From Pectobacterium aquaticum (GTDB lineage: Bacteria; Pseudomonadota; Gammaproteobacteria; Enterobacterales; Enterobacteriaceae): 64,000 nucleotides of DNA. The stretch spans positions 3,782,001-3,846,000 of the forward strand of contig NZ_CP086253.1 in assembly GCF_003382565.3 (NCBI RefSeq). The letters are read 5' to 3'. Made by a program: the position numbers and the translations under genes. Shown here in pieces: positions 8,975 to 18,085 of the stretch. Below the pieces are notes generated by a model that worked only from the letters and a program-made list of their open reading frames with translations, made no database searches and was not told where the DNA came from. The first letter of the stretch is position 1, and every line of letters begins with the position of its first letter.

Positions 8975-9976
8975 ATGACCGCTCATGCGATAGCCGTTGA
9001 TCCACAACAGCCAGAAAATTTCATTGCCATCACGCAGGATATCCCCGAGCCCGGTGAATACGATCTCTTGGTCGGTGTAAAAGCCATTTCCGTCAATCCG
9101 GTGGATACCAAGGTTCATGCTGGATTGCGTCAGAATGGATTACAGCAGCCCCGAATTCTCGGCTGGGATGCCAGCGGTGTCGTGCTGAAAACTGGCAGCG
9201 CGGTGAGTGACCTTCAGGTAGGCGATGAAGTTTGGTACGCCGGCGACATCACCCGTTCCGGTAGCAACACCACCCATCAGTTGATTGATTCACGTATCGT
9301 GGCACGCAAGCCCGTGTCGCTGGACTGGGCAGCGGCGGCCGCACTGCCGCTCACGGCGCTGACCGCCTGGGAAGGCTTGTTCGAGCATCTGAAAATACAG
9401 CAGGCCGACAGCGACAAAACGCTGTTGATTATCGGCGGCGCAGGCGGCGTAGGGTCTCTCGCGATTTCTCTGGCGGCATTGCGCAGTTCGGTGAACATCA
9501 TCGCCACCGCGTCACAGCCGGACTCAGCAGAGTGGTGCCGCCAACGTGGTGCCCATAAGGTCGTGGATTACCGTAATCTGGTAGAGTCTCTGGAAAAAGA
9601 AGGGATCAAACAGGTCGATTACATTTTCTGTCTGAACGACACGGACGGCCACTGGGATGCCATCAGTAAACTGATCGCACCGATGGGGCACATTTGCACC
9701 ATCGTGGAAAACAAAAACCCGCTCGACCAGACGGCGCTGAAACTCAAAAGCGCGGCACTGCATTGGGAACTCATGTTTACCCGCAGCATGTTCACCACGC
9801 GGGATATCGCAGAACAGGGGAATATTTTGCACGAAGTCGCACAACTGGTTGATGCAGGAAAACTTCAGGGAACCGCCAGCGAAACACTGCAAGGGTTAAC
9901 GGTAGACACGCTGAAGCAGGCTCACGGTAAAGTGCTGGAAGGGCATATGCGCGGCAAGATCGTTATCGCGCTTTAA
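8975..9976 (+). CDS. Zinc-type alcohol dehydrogenase-like / quinone oxidoreductase family protein
   Basis: A 333-residue cytoplasmic medium-chain dehydrogenase/reductase. An N-terminal GroES-like domain contains SVNPVDTKVHAG and GWDASGVV. A Rossmann domain follows, with the NAD(P)H-binding IIGGAGGVGSLA near residue 155. No cluster of structural-zinc cysteines is visible, so it belongs with the NADPH-dependent enone/quinone reductases, probably acting on reactive carbonyls; the substrate is unknown. The start at 8975 follows TGAGGAG with a 6-base spacer, whereas the longer reading from 8873 has no ribosome site. Its neighbours are unrelated, so it appears to be a single-gene unit. Confidence 0.85.
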   Translation: MTAHAIAVDPQQPENFIAITQDIPEPGEYDLLVGVKAISVNPVDTKVHAGLRQNGLQQPRILGWDASGVVLKTGSAVSDLQVGDEVWYAGDITRSGSNTTHQLIDSRIVARKPVSLDWAAAAALPLTALTAWEGLFEHLKIQQADSDKTLLIIGGAGGVGSLAISLAALRSSVNIIATASQPDSAEWCRQRGAHKVVDYRNLVESLEKEGIKQVDYIFCLNDTDGHWDAISKLIAPMGHICTIVENKNPLDQTALKLKSAALHWELMFTRSMFTTRDIAEQGNILHEVAQLVDAGKLQGTASETLQGLTVDTLKQAHGKVLEGHMRGKIVIAL

Positions 9977-9980
9977 AAAC

Positions 9981-10012
9981 ACAGCCAGCCCCAAAAAGGG
10001 CTGGCTGTTTAT
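9981..10012. terminator. Bidirectional terminator between the oxidoreductase gene and serA
   Basis: Eleven-base arms ACAGCCAGCCC and GGGCTGGCTGT, with T-rich sequence on the plus side, sit between two convergent genes. Confidence 0.8.
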
Positions 10013-10029
10013 TCACTGATTAAAACGAA

Positions 10030-11262
10030 TCAGAACAGCAGACGGGCACGAATGGTGCCAGGAATGGCCTTCATCAGTTGCAGTGCCGTTTGCGCACCGT
10101 CAGTTTCGACGTCAATGACCACATAACCAATTTCAGGTGTCGTTTGCAGATACTGCGCGGCGATGTTAATGCCCTGCTCAGCAAAGATCTGGTTAATTTT
10201 GGTAATCATGCCAGGACGGTTTTCATGGATGTGCAGCAGGCGGCTGGCACGTGCGCCATGCACAGGCAGCGACACTTCCGGGAAATTCACCGCAGACAGC
10301 GTAGAGCCGTTGTCTGAATATTTCGCCAGTTTTCCAGCGACTTCATCACCGATATTTTCCTGCGCTTCCTGCGTGGAACCACCGATATGTGGCGTCAGCA
10401 GCACGTTGTCAAACTCGCACAGCGGCGACAGAAACGGATCGCTGTTGGTTGCCGGTTCCTGTGGGAATACGTCAATCGCCGCACCAGACAGATGTTTGCT
10501 TCTCAACGCGTCGCACAGTGCAGGAATATCAACCACCGTACCGCGAGCGGCGTTAATCAGGATTGAACCCGGCTTCATCAGCGCCAGCTCTTCCGCCCCC
10601 ATCATATCCTGTGTGCTGTCATTTTCCGGCACGTGCAGGCTCACCACATCGCTCATATTCAGCAGGTCGGACAGGTGGCGCACCTGCTGAGCATTACCCA
10701 GCGGTAATTTACTTTCGATATCATAGAAGTAAACGTGCATACCCAGGCTTTCAGCCAGAATACCTAACTGGGTGCCGATATGGCCGTAGCCGATGATCCC
10801 CAGCTTTTTACCGCGCGCTTCAAACGATCCCACTGCCAGTTTGTGCCAGATACCACGATGCGCTTTCGCGTTCGCCGCTGGGATACCGCGCAGCATCAGC
10901 AGCATTTCGCCGATCACCATTTCTGCCACGGATCGGGTATTGGAAAAAGGTGCGTTAAATACCGGAATACCGCGTTTGGTCGCGGCCGACAGCTCAACCT
11001 GATTAGTCCCGATACAGAAACACCCTACCGCGATCAGTTTTTCCGCAGCAGCAAAAATCTCTTCTGTCAGATGGGTACGCGAGCGGATACCCACAAAATG
11101 CGCATCGCGGATGGAGGCTTTCAGCGCCTCAGGCTCCAGCGCGCCTTTATGGAACTCGATGTTGGTGTAACCCGCTGCACGCAGGTTATCCAGCGCGCTC
11201 TGGTGCACGCCTTCCACTAACAGAAACTTAATCTTGTCTTTTTCCAATGATACCTTTGCCAT
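10030..11262 (-). CDS. serA: D-3-phosphoglycerate dehydrogenase SerA
   Basis: First enzyme of serine biosynthesis: oxidises 3-phosphoglycerate to 3-phosphohydroxypyruvate with NAD+. At 410 residues it equals the E. coli enzyme. The substrate-binding region has GIRSRTHLTEE, the nucleotide-binding domain has LGIIGYGHIGTQLG, and the catalytic Arg/Glu/His region includes NAARGTVVD and LTPHIGGST. The C-terminal ACT domain (from about residue 335, RLLHIHENRPGMI) binds serine for feedback inhibition. serA lies downstream of rpiA on the same strand, with a terminator between them, as in E. coli. Confidence 0.96.
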   Translation of the reverse strand: MAKVSLEKDKIKFLLVEGVHQSALDNLRAAGYTNIEFHKGALEPEALKASIRDAHFVGIRSRTHLTEEIFAAAEKLIAVGCFCIGTNQVELSAATKRGIPVFNAPFSNTRSVAEMVIGEMLLMLRGIPAANAKAHRGIWHKLAVGSFEARGKKLGIIGYGHIGTQLGILAESLGMHVYFYDIESKLPLGNAQQVRHLSDLLNMSDVVSLHVPENDSTQDMMGAEELALMKPGSILINAARGTVVDIPALCDALRSKHLSGAAIDVFPQEPATNSDPFLSPLCEFDNVLLTPHIGGSTQEAQENIGDEVAGKLAKYSDNGSTLSAVNFPEVSLPVHGARASRLLHIHENRPGMITKINQIFAEQGINIAAQYLQTTPEIGYVVIDVETDGAQTALQLMKAIPGTIRARLLF

Positions 11263-11504
11263 TTCCCGACCTTATTTTCAGACTTCAAATGTGACAGAGT
11301 GCTCAATAGCTTCTGCCAACATAACAAAAATTACGCAGTCAGCAATACAAACGATTGCTTCGCCCAAATCGCGCCATAGAGGAGCGCGCCTGATTTATGG
11401 CAAAAAATATTGCCAAAGATGTGCATCGCCATATCGGCGATAAACAAAATAAGAAAATGTGATATTAAGTACCAAAAATGAGCTATTAACTAAATAGATT
11501 TTTT

Positions 11505-11545
11505 TAGCTAAAAAATTTCTGACGTGGGCATTCGCCACGTCAGAA
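11505..11545 (-). terminator. Rho-independent terminator of rpiA
   Basis: On the minus strand the arms TTCTGACGTGG and CCACGTCAGAA enclose a 7-base loop and are followed by ATTTTTT, just after the rpiA stop. The rest of 11263-11504 is the serA promoter region; nothing else was recognised there. Confidence 0.88.
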
Positions 11546-11556
11546 CGATCATGAAC

Positions 11557-12216
11557 TCATCTAACGACGGTTTTTACACCCTCAGCCGTGCCGACTAACG
11601 CGACATCTGCACCGCGGTTGGCGAACAGCCCAACGGTCACAACGCCAGGGATGCCATTAATGTGGTTTTCTACCGCGACCGCATCCATGATATTCAGATT
11701 GTGCACATCCAGAATGACATTGCCGTTATCCGTCAGTACGCCCTGACGATAGACCGGCTGCCCGCCCAACTTCGCCAATTCACGCGCCACGTAAGACCGC
11801 GCCATGGGGATGACTTCGACCGGCAGCGGGAATTTGCCCAGCACATCAACCTGTTTAGATGCATCAACAATGCAGATGAACTGGCGCGACAGTGCTGAAA
11901 TGATTTTCTCGCGGGTCAACGCTGCACCACCGCCTTTGATCATCTGCATGTGCCCGTTGATCTCATCCGCGCCATCCACGTAGACATCCAGCGAATCCAC
12001 ATCATTCGCGTCAAAAACGGGGATGCCCAGACTTTTCAACTTTTCCGTCGAGGCATCCGAGCTGGAAACTGCGCCTTTGATTTGATGTTTTATCGAACCC
12101 AGCGCATCAATAAAGTGTGCGGCCGTCGATCCGGTTCCTACTCCCACAATGGTGTCTGGGCGGACGTAGTCGAGCGCTGCCCATCCCACTGCTTTTTTCA
12201 GTTCATCTTGCGTCAT
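11557..12216 (-). CDS. rpiA: Ribose-5-phosphate isomerase A
   Basis: Interconverts ribose 5-phosphate and ribulose 5-phosphate in the non-oxidative pentose phosphate pathway. The 219-residue length equals E. coli RpiA, with VGVGTGSTAAHFID, SSDASTEKLKSLGI, DGADEI and the catalytic KGGGAALTREK region. The ATG at 12216 (MTQDELKKAVGW) is chosen over the longer open frame because it matches the family start. With tktA in the same window it links the sgb pathway product to central metabolism. Confidence 0.96.
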   Translation of the reverse strand: MTQDELKKAVGWAALDYVRPDTIVGVGTGSTAAHFIDALGSIKHQIKGAVSSSDASTEKLKSLGIPVFDANDVDSLDVYVDGADEINGHMQMIKGGGAALTREKIISALSRQFICIVDASKQVDVLGKFPLPVEVIPMARSYVARELAKLGGQPVYRQGVLTDNGNVILDVHNLNIMDAVAVENHINGIPGVVTVGLFANRGADVALVGTAEGVKTVVR

Positions 12217-12456
12217 AATCTGCTTCTGGCCTGTAGAATCGATATACGAAAACGTGTGCGTATTATAGAACATGCACGTTGGGGAAAGCGTGCAAATTCA
12301 CTTCACCGCCGATGCATTATTTCATGCGCACCCTTTCACACCTACCGTGCTGAATCGTGATTGCGCACAATAGCCAAAATAAGATTTCTGCATGGCAAAT
12401 CTGCAAAATGTGGCATAGTGAAAAAAAACAGACTCATTCAGAGGATTTTGACTTTC

Positions 12457-13350
12457 ATGAAACGCCCGGACTATCGAACGCTTCAGGCTCTGGATGCCGT
12501 CATCCGCGAGCGTGGTTTTGAACGCGCTGCCCAAAAACTGTGTATTACCCAATCTGCCGTTTCACAGCGTATTAAACAATTAGAAAACCTGTTCGGCCAG
12601 CCTCTATTAGTCAGAACCATCCCGCCACGCCCAACGGAACAAGGGCAGAAACTGCTGGCTCTGCTGCATCAGGTCGAGTTGCTGGAAGAAGAGTGGCTGG
12701 GCAATGAAACTAACAGCGATATCCCACTGCTGCTGTCGCTGGCGGTGAACGCCGACAGCCTCGCAACTTGGCTGCTGCCTGCGTTACAGCCGGTGCTGGT
12801 TGATTCACCGATTCGTCTTAATTTGCAGGTAGAAGATGAAACGCGCACGCAGGAAAGGCTGCGCCGGGGTGAAGTGGTCGGTGCGGTGAGTATTCAGTCT
12901 CAGCCACTGCCAAGCTGTCTGGTGGATAAACTGGGTGCACTAGACTATCTGTTTGTCGCATCGCCAAGGTTTGCCGCCCGCTATTTCCCGAATGGCGTAA
13001 CGCGTTCGGCGCTGCTACGTGCCCCTGCGGTCGCCTTCGACCATCTGGATGACATGCATCAGGCTTTCTTACAACAGAACTTTGATTTGTCGCCCGGCAG
13101 CGTTCCTTGCCATATCGTGAATTCGTCGGAAGCCTTTGTACAACTGGCGCGCCAAGGCACAACCTGCTGCATGATCCCACACCTGCAAATCGAAAGAGAG
13201 CTTGCCAATAACGAATTAATCGACCTGACGCCAGGGCTGTTTCAGCGCCGGATGCTCTACTGGCACCGCTTCGCGCCAGAAAGCCGGATGATGAGGAAAG
13301 TGACGGACGCTCTGCTCTCGCACGGTCATCAGGTACTACGGCAGTCATAA
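12457..13350 (+). CDS. argP: LysR-family activator ArgP (IciA)
   Basis: A 297-residue LysR-type regulator that senses lysine and arginine and activates argO and several lysine-repressed genes; also described as an oriC-opening inhibitor. The N-terminal winged helix (RTLQALDAVIRERGFERAA, then TQSAVSQRIKQLE) and the effector domain are nearly identical to E. coli ArgP, ending MLYWHRFAPESRMMRKVTDAL. The start at 12457 (MKRPDYR) fits the family; a GAGG lies 12 bases before it. It is divergent from rpiA and lies close to its target argO. Confidence 0.95.
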   Translation: MKRPDYRTLQALDAVIRERGFERAAQKLCITQSAVSQRIKQLENLFGQPLLVRTIPPRPTEQGQKLLALLHQVELLEEEWLGNETNSDIPLLLSLAVNADSLATWLLPALQPVLVDSPIRLNLQVEDETRTQERLRRGEVVGAVSIQSQPLPSCLVDKLGALDYLFVASPRFAARYFPNGVTRSALLRAPAVAFDHLDDMHQAFLQQNFDLSPGSVPCHIVNSSEAFVQLARQGTTCCMIPHLQIERELANNELIDLTPGLFQRRMLYWHRFAPESRMMRKVTDALLSHGHQVLRQS

Positions 13351-13388
13351 CGTGCTGAGATAGTAAAAAAATAGAGAGTGCAAAAAAT

Positions 13389-13414
13389 AACAGGCCTGTC
13401 TGAGCAGGCCTGTT
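13389..13414 (-). terminator. Terminator between argP and yggE
   Basis: Ten-base arms AACAGGCCTG and CAGGCCTGTT around a 6-base loop. The A run at 13382-13387 becomes a T run on the minus strand, so it mainly serves yggE. Confidence 0.8.
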
Positions 13415-13456
13415 AGTATCATCAATGGTTTACGCAACCCTTTTTTAGCGCGAGCA

Positions 13457-14197
13457 TTACTGCGTACGCAGTAGCTCAAACACGACATCCACCTGATCGT
13501 CAAAGTGAATGGTTTGCTGTTCATAGGTTTGTGCCGCTTCGCTTTGCACTGCTGCGTCTGCCGTTTTAAACATCCGTGCCATTGGTATCGGCTGATAGTT
13601 GGCAACGTGATAGCGAACGCTGTAGATCGGCCCCAGCTTGGCGCTGAAGCCCTGCGCCAGCGCTTCCGCCTGGCTCGTCGCCTGCTCGATGGCTTTCTTA
13701 CGCGCTTCATCACGATAGGTTTCTGGGTTAGCAACGCCTAATTCTACCGTGCGAATCTCATTCAGCCCCGATTTCAGCGCCCCATCCAGCAGTTCGTTCA
13801 GTTTATCTAGCTGGCGCAGCGTGACTTCAACCTGACGCACCGCACGATAGCCTTTCAGCACCGAGCCACCTGTTTTCAGATAGTCATATTCTGGCTGCGT
13901 ACGTAAATTGGCGGCATTAATATCTTTTTTCTCAATACCATTTTTACCGAGAAAATCAAAATATTGTGCAACGCGGGCATCGACCTGCTTTTTCGCTTCC
14001 GCCGCATCCTTCGATGACACGCTCACTTCAATCGCCAAACGCGCGATATCCGGTGTCGCGTCTACGCTAGATGTCCCTGACGTCACGATATGTGGGCCAT
14101 CCGGCAATTCCGCAGCCTGCGCGGCTATCGACACACCACCAAGTCCTATCGCAGCGGCCAACGCCAGTGCATTGAGCTTCATCATACCTCGCTTCAC
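13457..14197 (-). CDS. yggE: SIMPL-domain periplasmic protein YggE (oxidative stress defence)
   Basis: A 246-residue exported protein with a signal peptide (LALAAAIGLGGVSIAAQAAEL) and a single SIMPL (DUF541) domain. E. coli YggE lowers intracellular reactive oxygen species; the mechanism is unknown. The GTG at 14197 has AAGGAG five bases upstream and is preferred, although ATG codons follow four and five codons later. Gene order argP-yggE-argO is conserved with E. coli. Confidence 0.9.
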   Translation of the reverse strand: MKRGMMKLNALALAAAIGLGGVSIAAQAAELPDGPHIVTSGTSSVDATPDIARLAIEVSVSSKDAAEAKKQVDARVAQYFDFLGKNGIEKKDINAANLRTQPEYDYLKTGGSVLKGYRAVRQVEVTLRQLDKLNELLDGALKSGLNEIRTVELGVANPETYRDEARKKAIEQATSQAEALAQGFSAKLGPIYSVRYHVANYQPIPMARMFKTADAAVQSEAAQTYEQQTIHFDDQVDVVFELLRTQ

Positions 14198-14244
14198 ACT
14201 CTCTCCTTACTTATGTTTCGTCACGCATGCCGCTCGTAGATTAT

Positions 14245-14295
14245 CTGTATCAATAGATTGTCCGTATCAATAGATTGTCCGTATCAATAGACTAT
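14245..14295. repeat. Three-copy 17-bp tandem repeat
   Basis: Three consecutive 17-base units, C(T/C)GTATCAATAGATTGT, lie in the yggE-argO gap; the third has diverged at its end. The unit length is not a multiple of three and it lies outside genes, so copy-number change would alter only spacing upstream of yggE. Confidence 0.85.
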
Positions 14296-14434
14296 CTGTG
14301 CCAACACGGACTCTTCCAGAATGAAAGAGACAAGACGGATTGCTTTACCGACCAACATAACGCATTACCAACTCCACACAATATAGGTGAATTTCTGAAA
14401 CACAGCCTGAGGTGGGGTTATTTATTTGCCCCCA

Positions 14435-15049
14435 TTATTGCCAACCGTGACGCGCCAGCTGCAAGGCAATGCCCCACATCACTAGGCCGACAAAAAAGTT
14501 GATGACCCGCTGTACCCGCGGCGTATTCAGCCACGGCGCCAGCCAGGAGGCCAATAGCGCCAGCGCAAAGAACCAAGTGAAGGAAGCCGTCATCGTCCCT
14601 AGCGCAAACCAGCTTCGGGCATCGTCCGCAAGCTGGCTTCCTAGGCTCCCTAGCACCACAAAGGTATCCAGATAGACATGCGGATTAAGCCAGGTCACCG
14701 CCAGCATGGTAGCAATAATACGCCAGCGGCTTTGTTTCATCACTTCGGCGCTGGCGAGCGCAATATTGTTGCTGAAGGCCGTTTTCATCGCTCCCCAGCC
14801 AAACCAGAGCAGAAACGCAACGCCGCCCCAGGTCACCGCTCCCAACAACAGTGAAGATTGACTCAGCAACGCGCTACCGCCAAAAATACCAGCAGCAATC
14901 AGCACCATATCGCTCAAGGCACATAACAGCGCCACCATCAGGTGATACTGCCGGCGAATGCCCTGATTCATCACAAACGCATTCTGTGGCCCCAGAGGCA
15001 GAATCATCGCCGCCCCTAACAAAACGCCCTGTACATACACCGCCCACAT
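14435..15049 (-). CDS. argO: Arginine exporter ArgO (LysE family)
   Basis: A 204-residue inner-membrane exporter of L-arginine (and canavanine), with about six hydrophobic helices. The family signature GAAMILPLGPQNAFVMNQGIR near the N-terminus and the central WLNPHVYLDTFVVLGSLG match E. coli ArgO closely. The C-terminus is slightly shorter than in E. coli. Transcription is expected to depend on ArgP, encoded 1 kb away. This is the last gene of the conserved serA-argO block before the inserted yia/sgb region. Confidence 0.94.
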   Translation of the reverse strand: MWAVYVQGVLLGAAMILPLGPQNAFVMNQGIRRQYHLMVALLCALSDMVLIAAGIFGGSALLSQSSLLLGAVTWGGVAFLLWFGWGAMKTAFSNNIALASAEVMKQSRWRIIATMLAVTWLNPHVYLDTFVVLGSLGSQLADDARSWFALGTMTASFTWFFALALLASWLAPWLNTPRVQRVINFFVGLVMWGIALQLARHGWQ

Positions 15050-15131
15050 ACTTCTCTCCTACGCCGTTTGTTGTTATCGCGGGGAGTGTATGGAAGCCAA
15101 TCAGATAAGTGAAATTGAATATTCTAACGCT

Positions 15132-15150
15132 ACATTAGCTAAGCTAATGT
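15132..15150. promoter_or_regulatory. Perfect palindrome between argO and plaR
   Basis: Arms ACATTAGCT and AGCTAATGT (9 bases each, 1-base centre) start directly after the plaR stop codon and lie about 80 bases upstream of argO. With no following T run it is a weak terminator candidate, or an operator for argO. Confidence 0.45.
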
Positions 15151-15969
15151 TCAATTGGGTATGACAAACCCTAACTCTTGAGAAATACGCTGGGCAGTAG
15201 CAATCACTGGCTTAATCAATGATTTAATACCAATTTGTTGCAACTTAGCTGTTGGCAATGATACCGATACGGCATAAGGAACGCGTTGCTGAATGTCAAA
15301 TACCGGCGCGGCAATGCACGATACCCCCAGCTCATTTTCTTCACGATCCATCGCGAGTCCGCGCTGGCGAATATCCTCCAGCTCTTCATACATTTTAGGT
15401 AATTCCGTGATGGTATTTTTCGTTAGCGTCTGAATTTCATTCTGATGGGTTTGCCAGTAGTGATCGGGATAATCACGCTTACCGTATGCCATAAAAATCT
15501 TACCCATTGCCGAACAATACAGCGGCATATGCTGCCCGATATAGGCACGGGTACGCATCATGCCGGTTGTCGGTTCCAGCTTGTAAATCAGGATAACGTG
15601 ATCGTCTTCCCGGCTGGAGAAATTCACCGTTTCACCCAATTCCAGATTCAACTGCACCAAATGTGGAGATGCTACATGGATGATATTCAGCGACGATAGC
15701 GCTTTTTGCCCGATAGAAATAAATTTAGTCGTCAAACGATAACTGCCCGGCGAAGGGGCCTGTGTGACATAACCGCTGGTATGCAATCCCTGTAGCAACC
15801 GGTGCACGGTGCTTTTGTTCATACCTGCCAATTCGGACAGGTGCGCCAACGGGCAACCATTTGGGAAGTTACTCAATATTTCAATAAGTTGTAAACCACG
15901 AAACAGACTCTGGCTCCCCAGCGGTTTTTCTTTCTGATCGTCTTTTTCATTAACAGCTTTCGGACTCAT
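15151..15969 (-). CDS. plaR: IclR-family regulator PlaR (YiaJ), repressor of the yia/sgb operon
   Basis: A 272-residue IclR-type regulator. The N-terminal winged helix-turn-helix contains SQSLFRGLQLIEILSNFPNG and MNKSTVHRLLQGLHTSGYV. The effector domain contains NFSSREDDHVILIYKLEPTTGM and YCSAMGKIFMAYG. These segments are almost identical to E. coli YiaJ/PlaR, which represses yiaKLMNO-lyxK-sgbHUE; in Klebsiella its homologue controls ascorbate use. The start at 15969 (MSPKAVNEK) has GGAG seven bases upstream, whereas the longer open frame to 16101 has no support. Here four transporter/lactonase genes separate it from yiaK. Confidence 0.93.
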   Translation of the reverse strand: MSPKAVNEKDDQKEKPLGSQSLFRGLQLIEILSNFPNGCPLAHLSELAGMNKSTVHRLLQGLHTSGYVTQAPSPGSYRLTTKFISIGQKALSSLNIIHVASPHLVQLNLELGETVNFSSREDDHVILIYKLEPTTGMMRTRAYIGQHMPLYCSAMGKIFMAYGKRDYPDHYWQTHQNEIQTLTKNTITELPKMYEELEDIRQRGLAMDREENELGVSCIAAPVFDIQQRVPYAVSVSLPTAKLQQIGIKSLIKPVIATAQRISQELGFVIPN

Positions 15970-16447
15970 AACAGATCTCCAGAATCGAGCCACCAGGCAA
16001 TCTTGCCCAGGAATTCCGCCACACAGTGCGTCGGGGCCGCCAATTCTCTTCAAGATAAAGATGTTACCGCAAGGGCTACATGAGGTGAAGTGGAACGGCA
16101 TTTCATTGTCAACAGGGAGACAAAAATACGCAACATTGCCCTTAACCAGGAAGTGCGTAGTGCGTCACAAATACGAAACAATAAAAATAACACATTGTTT
16201 TTTATAAAAATTAAAAACGCTTTCAGCTTTGCTTTAACGTTACGTTCGGCATATTATTTTTTGAAATCAGATTTCGCATATTGGAATTTAACGTTCACTA
16301 AAACACCTACATTTTGTTTATTTTGTTTTTAGTTCATTGCTTAACCAGAGAAGGTATCTCAGTACTGATGCCTAAACGCGACAAGGATAAGTCACTTACC
16401 GATGTTGCATCGTGCAGGTTACAAGTACTGGATAAAAGGGCGCGTAC
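15970..16447. promoter_or_regulatory. Divergent control region of plaR and the ABC transporter operon
   Basis: A 478-base AT-rich gap with no credible gene. It contains the PlaR operator candidate (16259-16293) and a weak CRP-like site at 16154-16169 (TGCGT-N6-TCACA, right half perfect). AAAGGG at 16435-16440 is the ribosome site of the downstream ATPase gene. Confidence 0.6.
16259..16293. promoter_or_regulatory. Candidate PlaR operator, copy 1 (transporter operon)
   Basis: Contains GAAAT-CAG-ATTTC (16263-16275) followed by GCATATTGGAAT. The 34-base block matches a block before yiaK at about 27 of 34 positions. Palindromic GAAAT/ATTTC arms fit an IclR-family operator. Confidence 0.65.
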
Positions 16448-17977
16448 ATGAATCAAGTCAATATGGATTACCCCATACTAACGCTCAGCCATATCACCAA
16501 GCGTTTTGGTGGAAATATTGCCGTCAACGATGTCAGCCTCCAGGTAATGCCGGGGGAAGTACTGGCGCTACTCGGTGAAAATGGGGCCGGAAAATCGACA
16601 CTCATTAAGGTACTGGCTGGCGTTTATCCTCGTGATCATGGCGATATTCAATTTCGCGGAACCAACATAGCCTCTGCCGCGGCGATAAAAAGTGACGGCC
16701 TACAACCTATTGCCTTTATTCATCAAGATCTCGGGCTGATCGAGTGGATGACCGTCGCGGAAAATATGGCACTGGTGATGGGCTTCCCCCGTCGCTACGG
16801 CTTAATTGACTGGAGAGCGATACGCCGACGCGCCACTCAGGCCTTAGACGATGTTGGGATCGTGTTGGATCCTGATGCCCGTGTATTCGAACTTTCACGA
16901 ACGGAAAAATCCCTTCTAGCGATCGCCCGCGCGGTGGCCGTTAATGCAGAACTGCTGGTGCTCGACGAACCCACCGCGTCGCTCCCAGCGAACGATGTTC
17001 GTCATCTATTTTCCGTCATTAACCGACTACGCGCGAAAAAGGTTGGCATGATCTACGTCACCCACAGACTAGATGAAGTGATCGAAATTGCCGATCGGGT
17101 TTGCGTCATGCGCGATGGCCGCTATGTGGCAGGTGGAAATACCGCAGATTACTCACTGCGCGATCTCGTGCAAATGATCGTAGGAGAAGCGATATCAGGC
17201 GATCAACGCGAACCACTACCCGAAGCCCAGTCCCCCGTTTTGCAATTGGACAATATCATCGTCGGTGATATCGGCCCCGTTAGTTTTAGCCTGCAACCGG
17301 GGGAAATGCTGGCGTTGGCAGGTCTACGCGGCGCAGGGCAGGAAGAAATTGGCCGTTTGCTGTTCGGGCTTCGCAAGCGCGAGAGTGGAGATATCCGCTT
17401 TCGTGACGCACCTTACCACGCAAATTCGCCACAACAGGCAATGAACAGTGGCGTGTCACTGGTAGCTGGCGATCGCACCAATGAGAGCCTAGTGATGTCG
17501 ATGAGCGTACGCGAAAATTTGTTCATCAATCCCTGTGCCAGCGGACATAAATTGCTCTCAACCTATAGCCGGCGCGAAGAAATCGGGGCCAGTTGGTGGA
17601 AAGTACAACTGTTCGATGTTCGGCCAAAGAACGTCAATATCGATATCAGCGCTCTCTCCGGTGGGAACCAGCAAAAAGTGGTGATGGCACGCTGGATGCA
17701 CCTCGGTGCGCCTTTGCTTATTCTGGAAGACCCCACAGCAGGCGTAGATGTGGGCGCACGGGCAGAAATTTACCATCTGTTAAATAAATCACTCGCGGAC
17801 GGTGTAGCCGTATTGGTGATCTCTAACGACTTTGAGGAAATCGCCCATATCTGCAATCGGGCGCTGGTTTTCAACCGTGGGAAAGTCGTTGGTGAACTCA
17901 AAAATCAGCAAGTCTCTTTTGCCAATTTATTAGAGCTGGCCTCTGCCAGCACTGGGGAAACCGCAGCCTCGATCTAA
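16448..17977 (+). CDS. Sugar ABC transporter ATPase (RbsA/MglA type, two ABC domains)
   Basis: A 509-residue cytoplasmic ATPase with duplicated ABC domains, the form used by ribose, galactose and AI-2 importers. Domain 1 has Walker A LLGENGAGKST (about residue 40), Walker B LLVLDEPTASLP and a degenerate signature (LSRTEKSLLAIAR). Domain 2 has a degenerate Walker A (LAGLRGAGQEE), a strong LSGGNQQKV signature and LLILEDPTAGVD. This asymmetry is normal for the family. It starts a run of four same-strand genes (ATPase, permease, binding protein, lactonase). The substrate is not recognisable from sequence; context suggests an ascorbate- or L-sugar-related compound. Confidence 0.92.
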   Translation: MNQVNMDYPILTLSHITKRFGGNIAVNDVSLQVMPGEVLALLGENGAGKSTLIKVLAGVYPRDHGDIQFRGTNIASAAAIKSDGLQPIAFIHQDLGLIEWMTVAENMALVMGFPRRYGLIDWRAIRRRATQALDDVGIVLDPDARVFELSRTEKSLLAIARAVAVNAELLVLDEPTASLPANDVRHLFSVINRLRAKKVGMIYVTHRLDEVIEIADRVCVMRDGRYVAGGNTADYSLRDLVQMIVGEAISGDQREPLPEAQSPVLQLDNIIVGDIGPVSFSLQPGEMLALAGLRGAGQEEIGRLLFGLRKRESGDIRFRDAPYHANSPQQAMNSGVSLVAGDRTNESLVMSMSVRENLFINPCASGHKLLSTYSRREEIGASWWKVQLFDVRPKNVNIDISALSGGNQQKVVMARWMHLGAPLLILEDPTAGVDVGARAEIYHLLNKSLADGVAVLVISNDFEEIAHICNRALVFNRGKVVGELKNQQVSFANLLELASASTGETAASI

Positions 17978-18022
17978 GAGGCTCGCTTACGCATTACAGC
18001 ACAGACGGCCTTGATGGGTAAC

Positions 18023-18050
18023 GGTTGGCTTTCAGTGAGCCATACCAACC
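18023..18050 (+). other. Hairpin between transporter ATPase and permease genes
   Basis: Arms GGTTGG and CCAACC with an inner GGCT/AGCC pair lie in the 108-base gap before the permease. There is no T run, so it could be an mRNA stability or processing element rather than a terminator. Confidence 0.4.
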
Positions 18051-18085
18051 ACCCAAATTGCATCACCTGTTTGAAGGAAAAAATA

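Noticed and set aside
16154..16169. CRP site before the ABC transporter operon
   Set aside because: Only the right half (TCACA) is a good match; the left half TGCGT is poor, so it is mentioned in the region entry but not called as a site.
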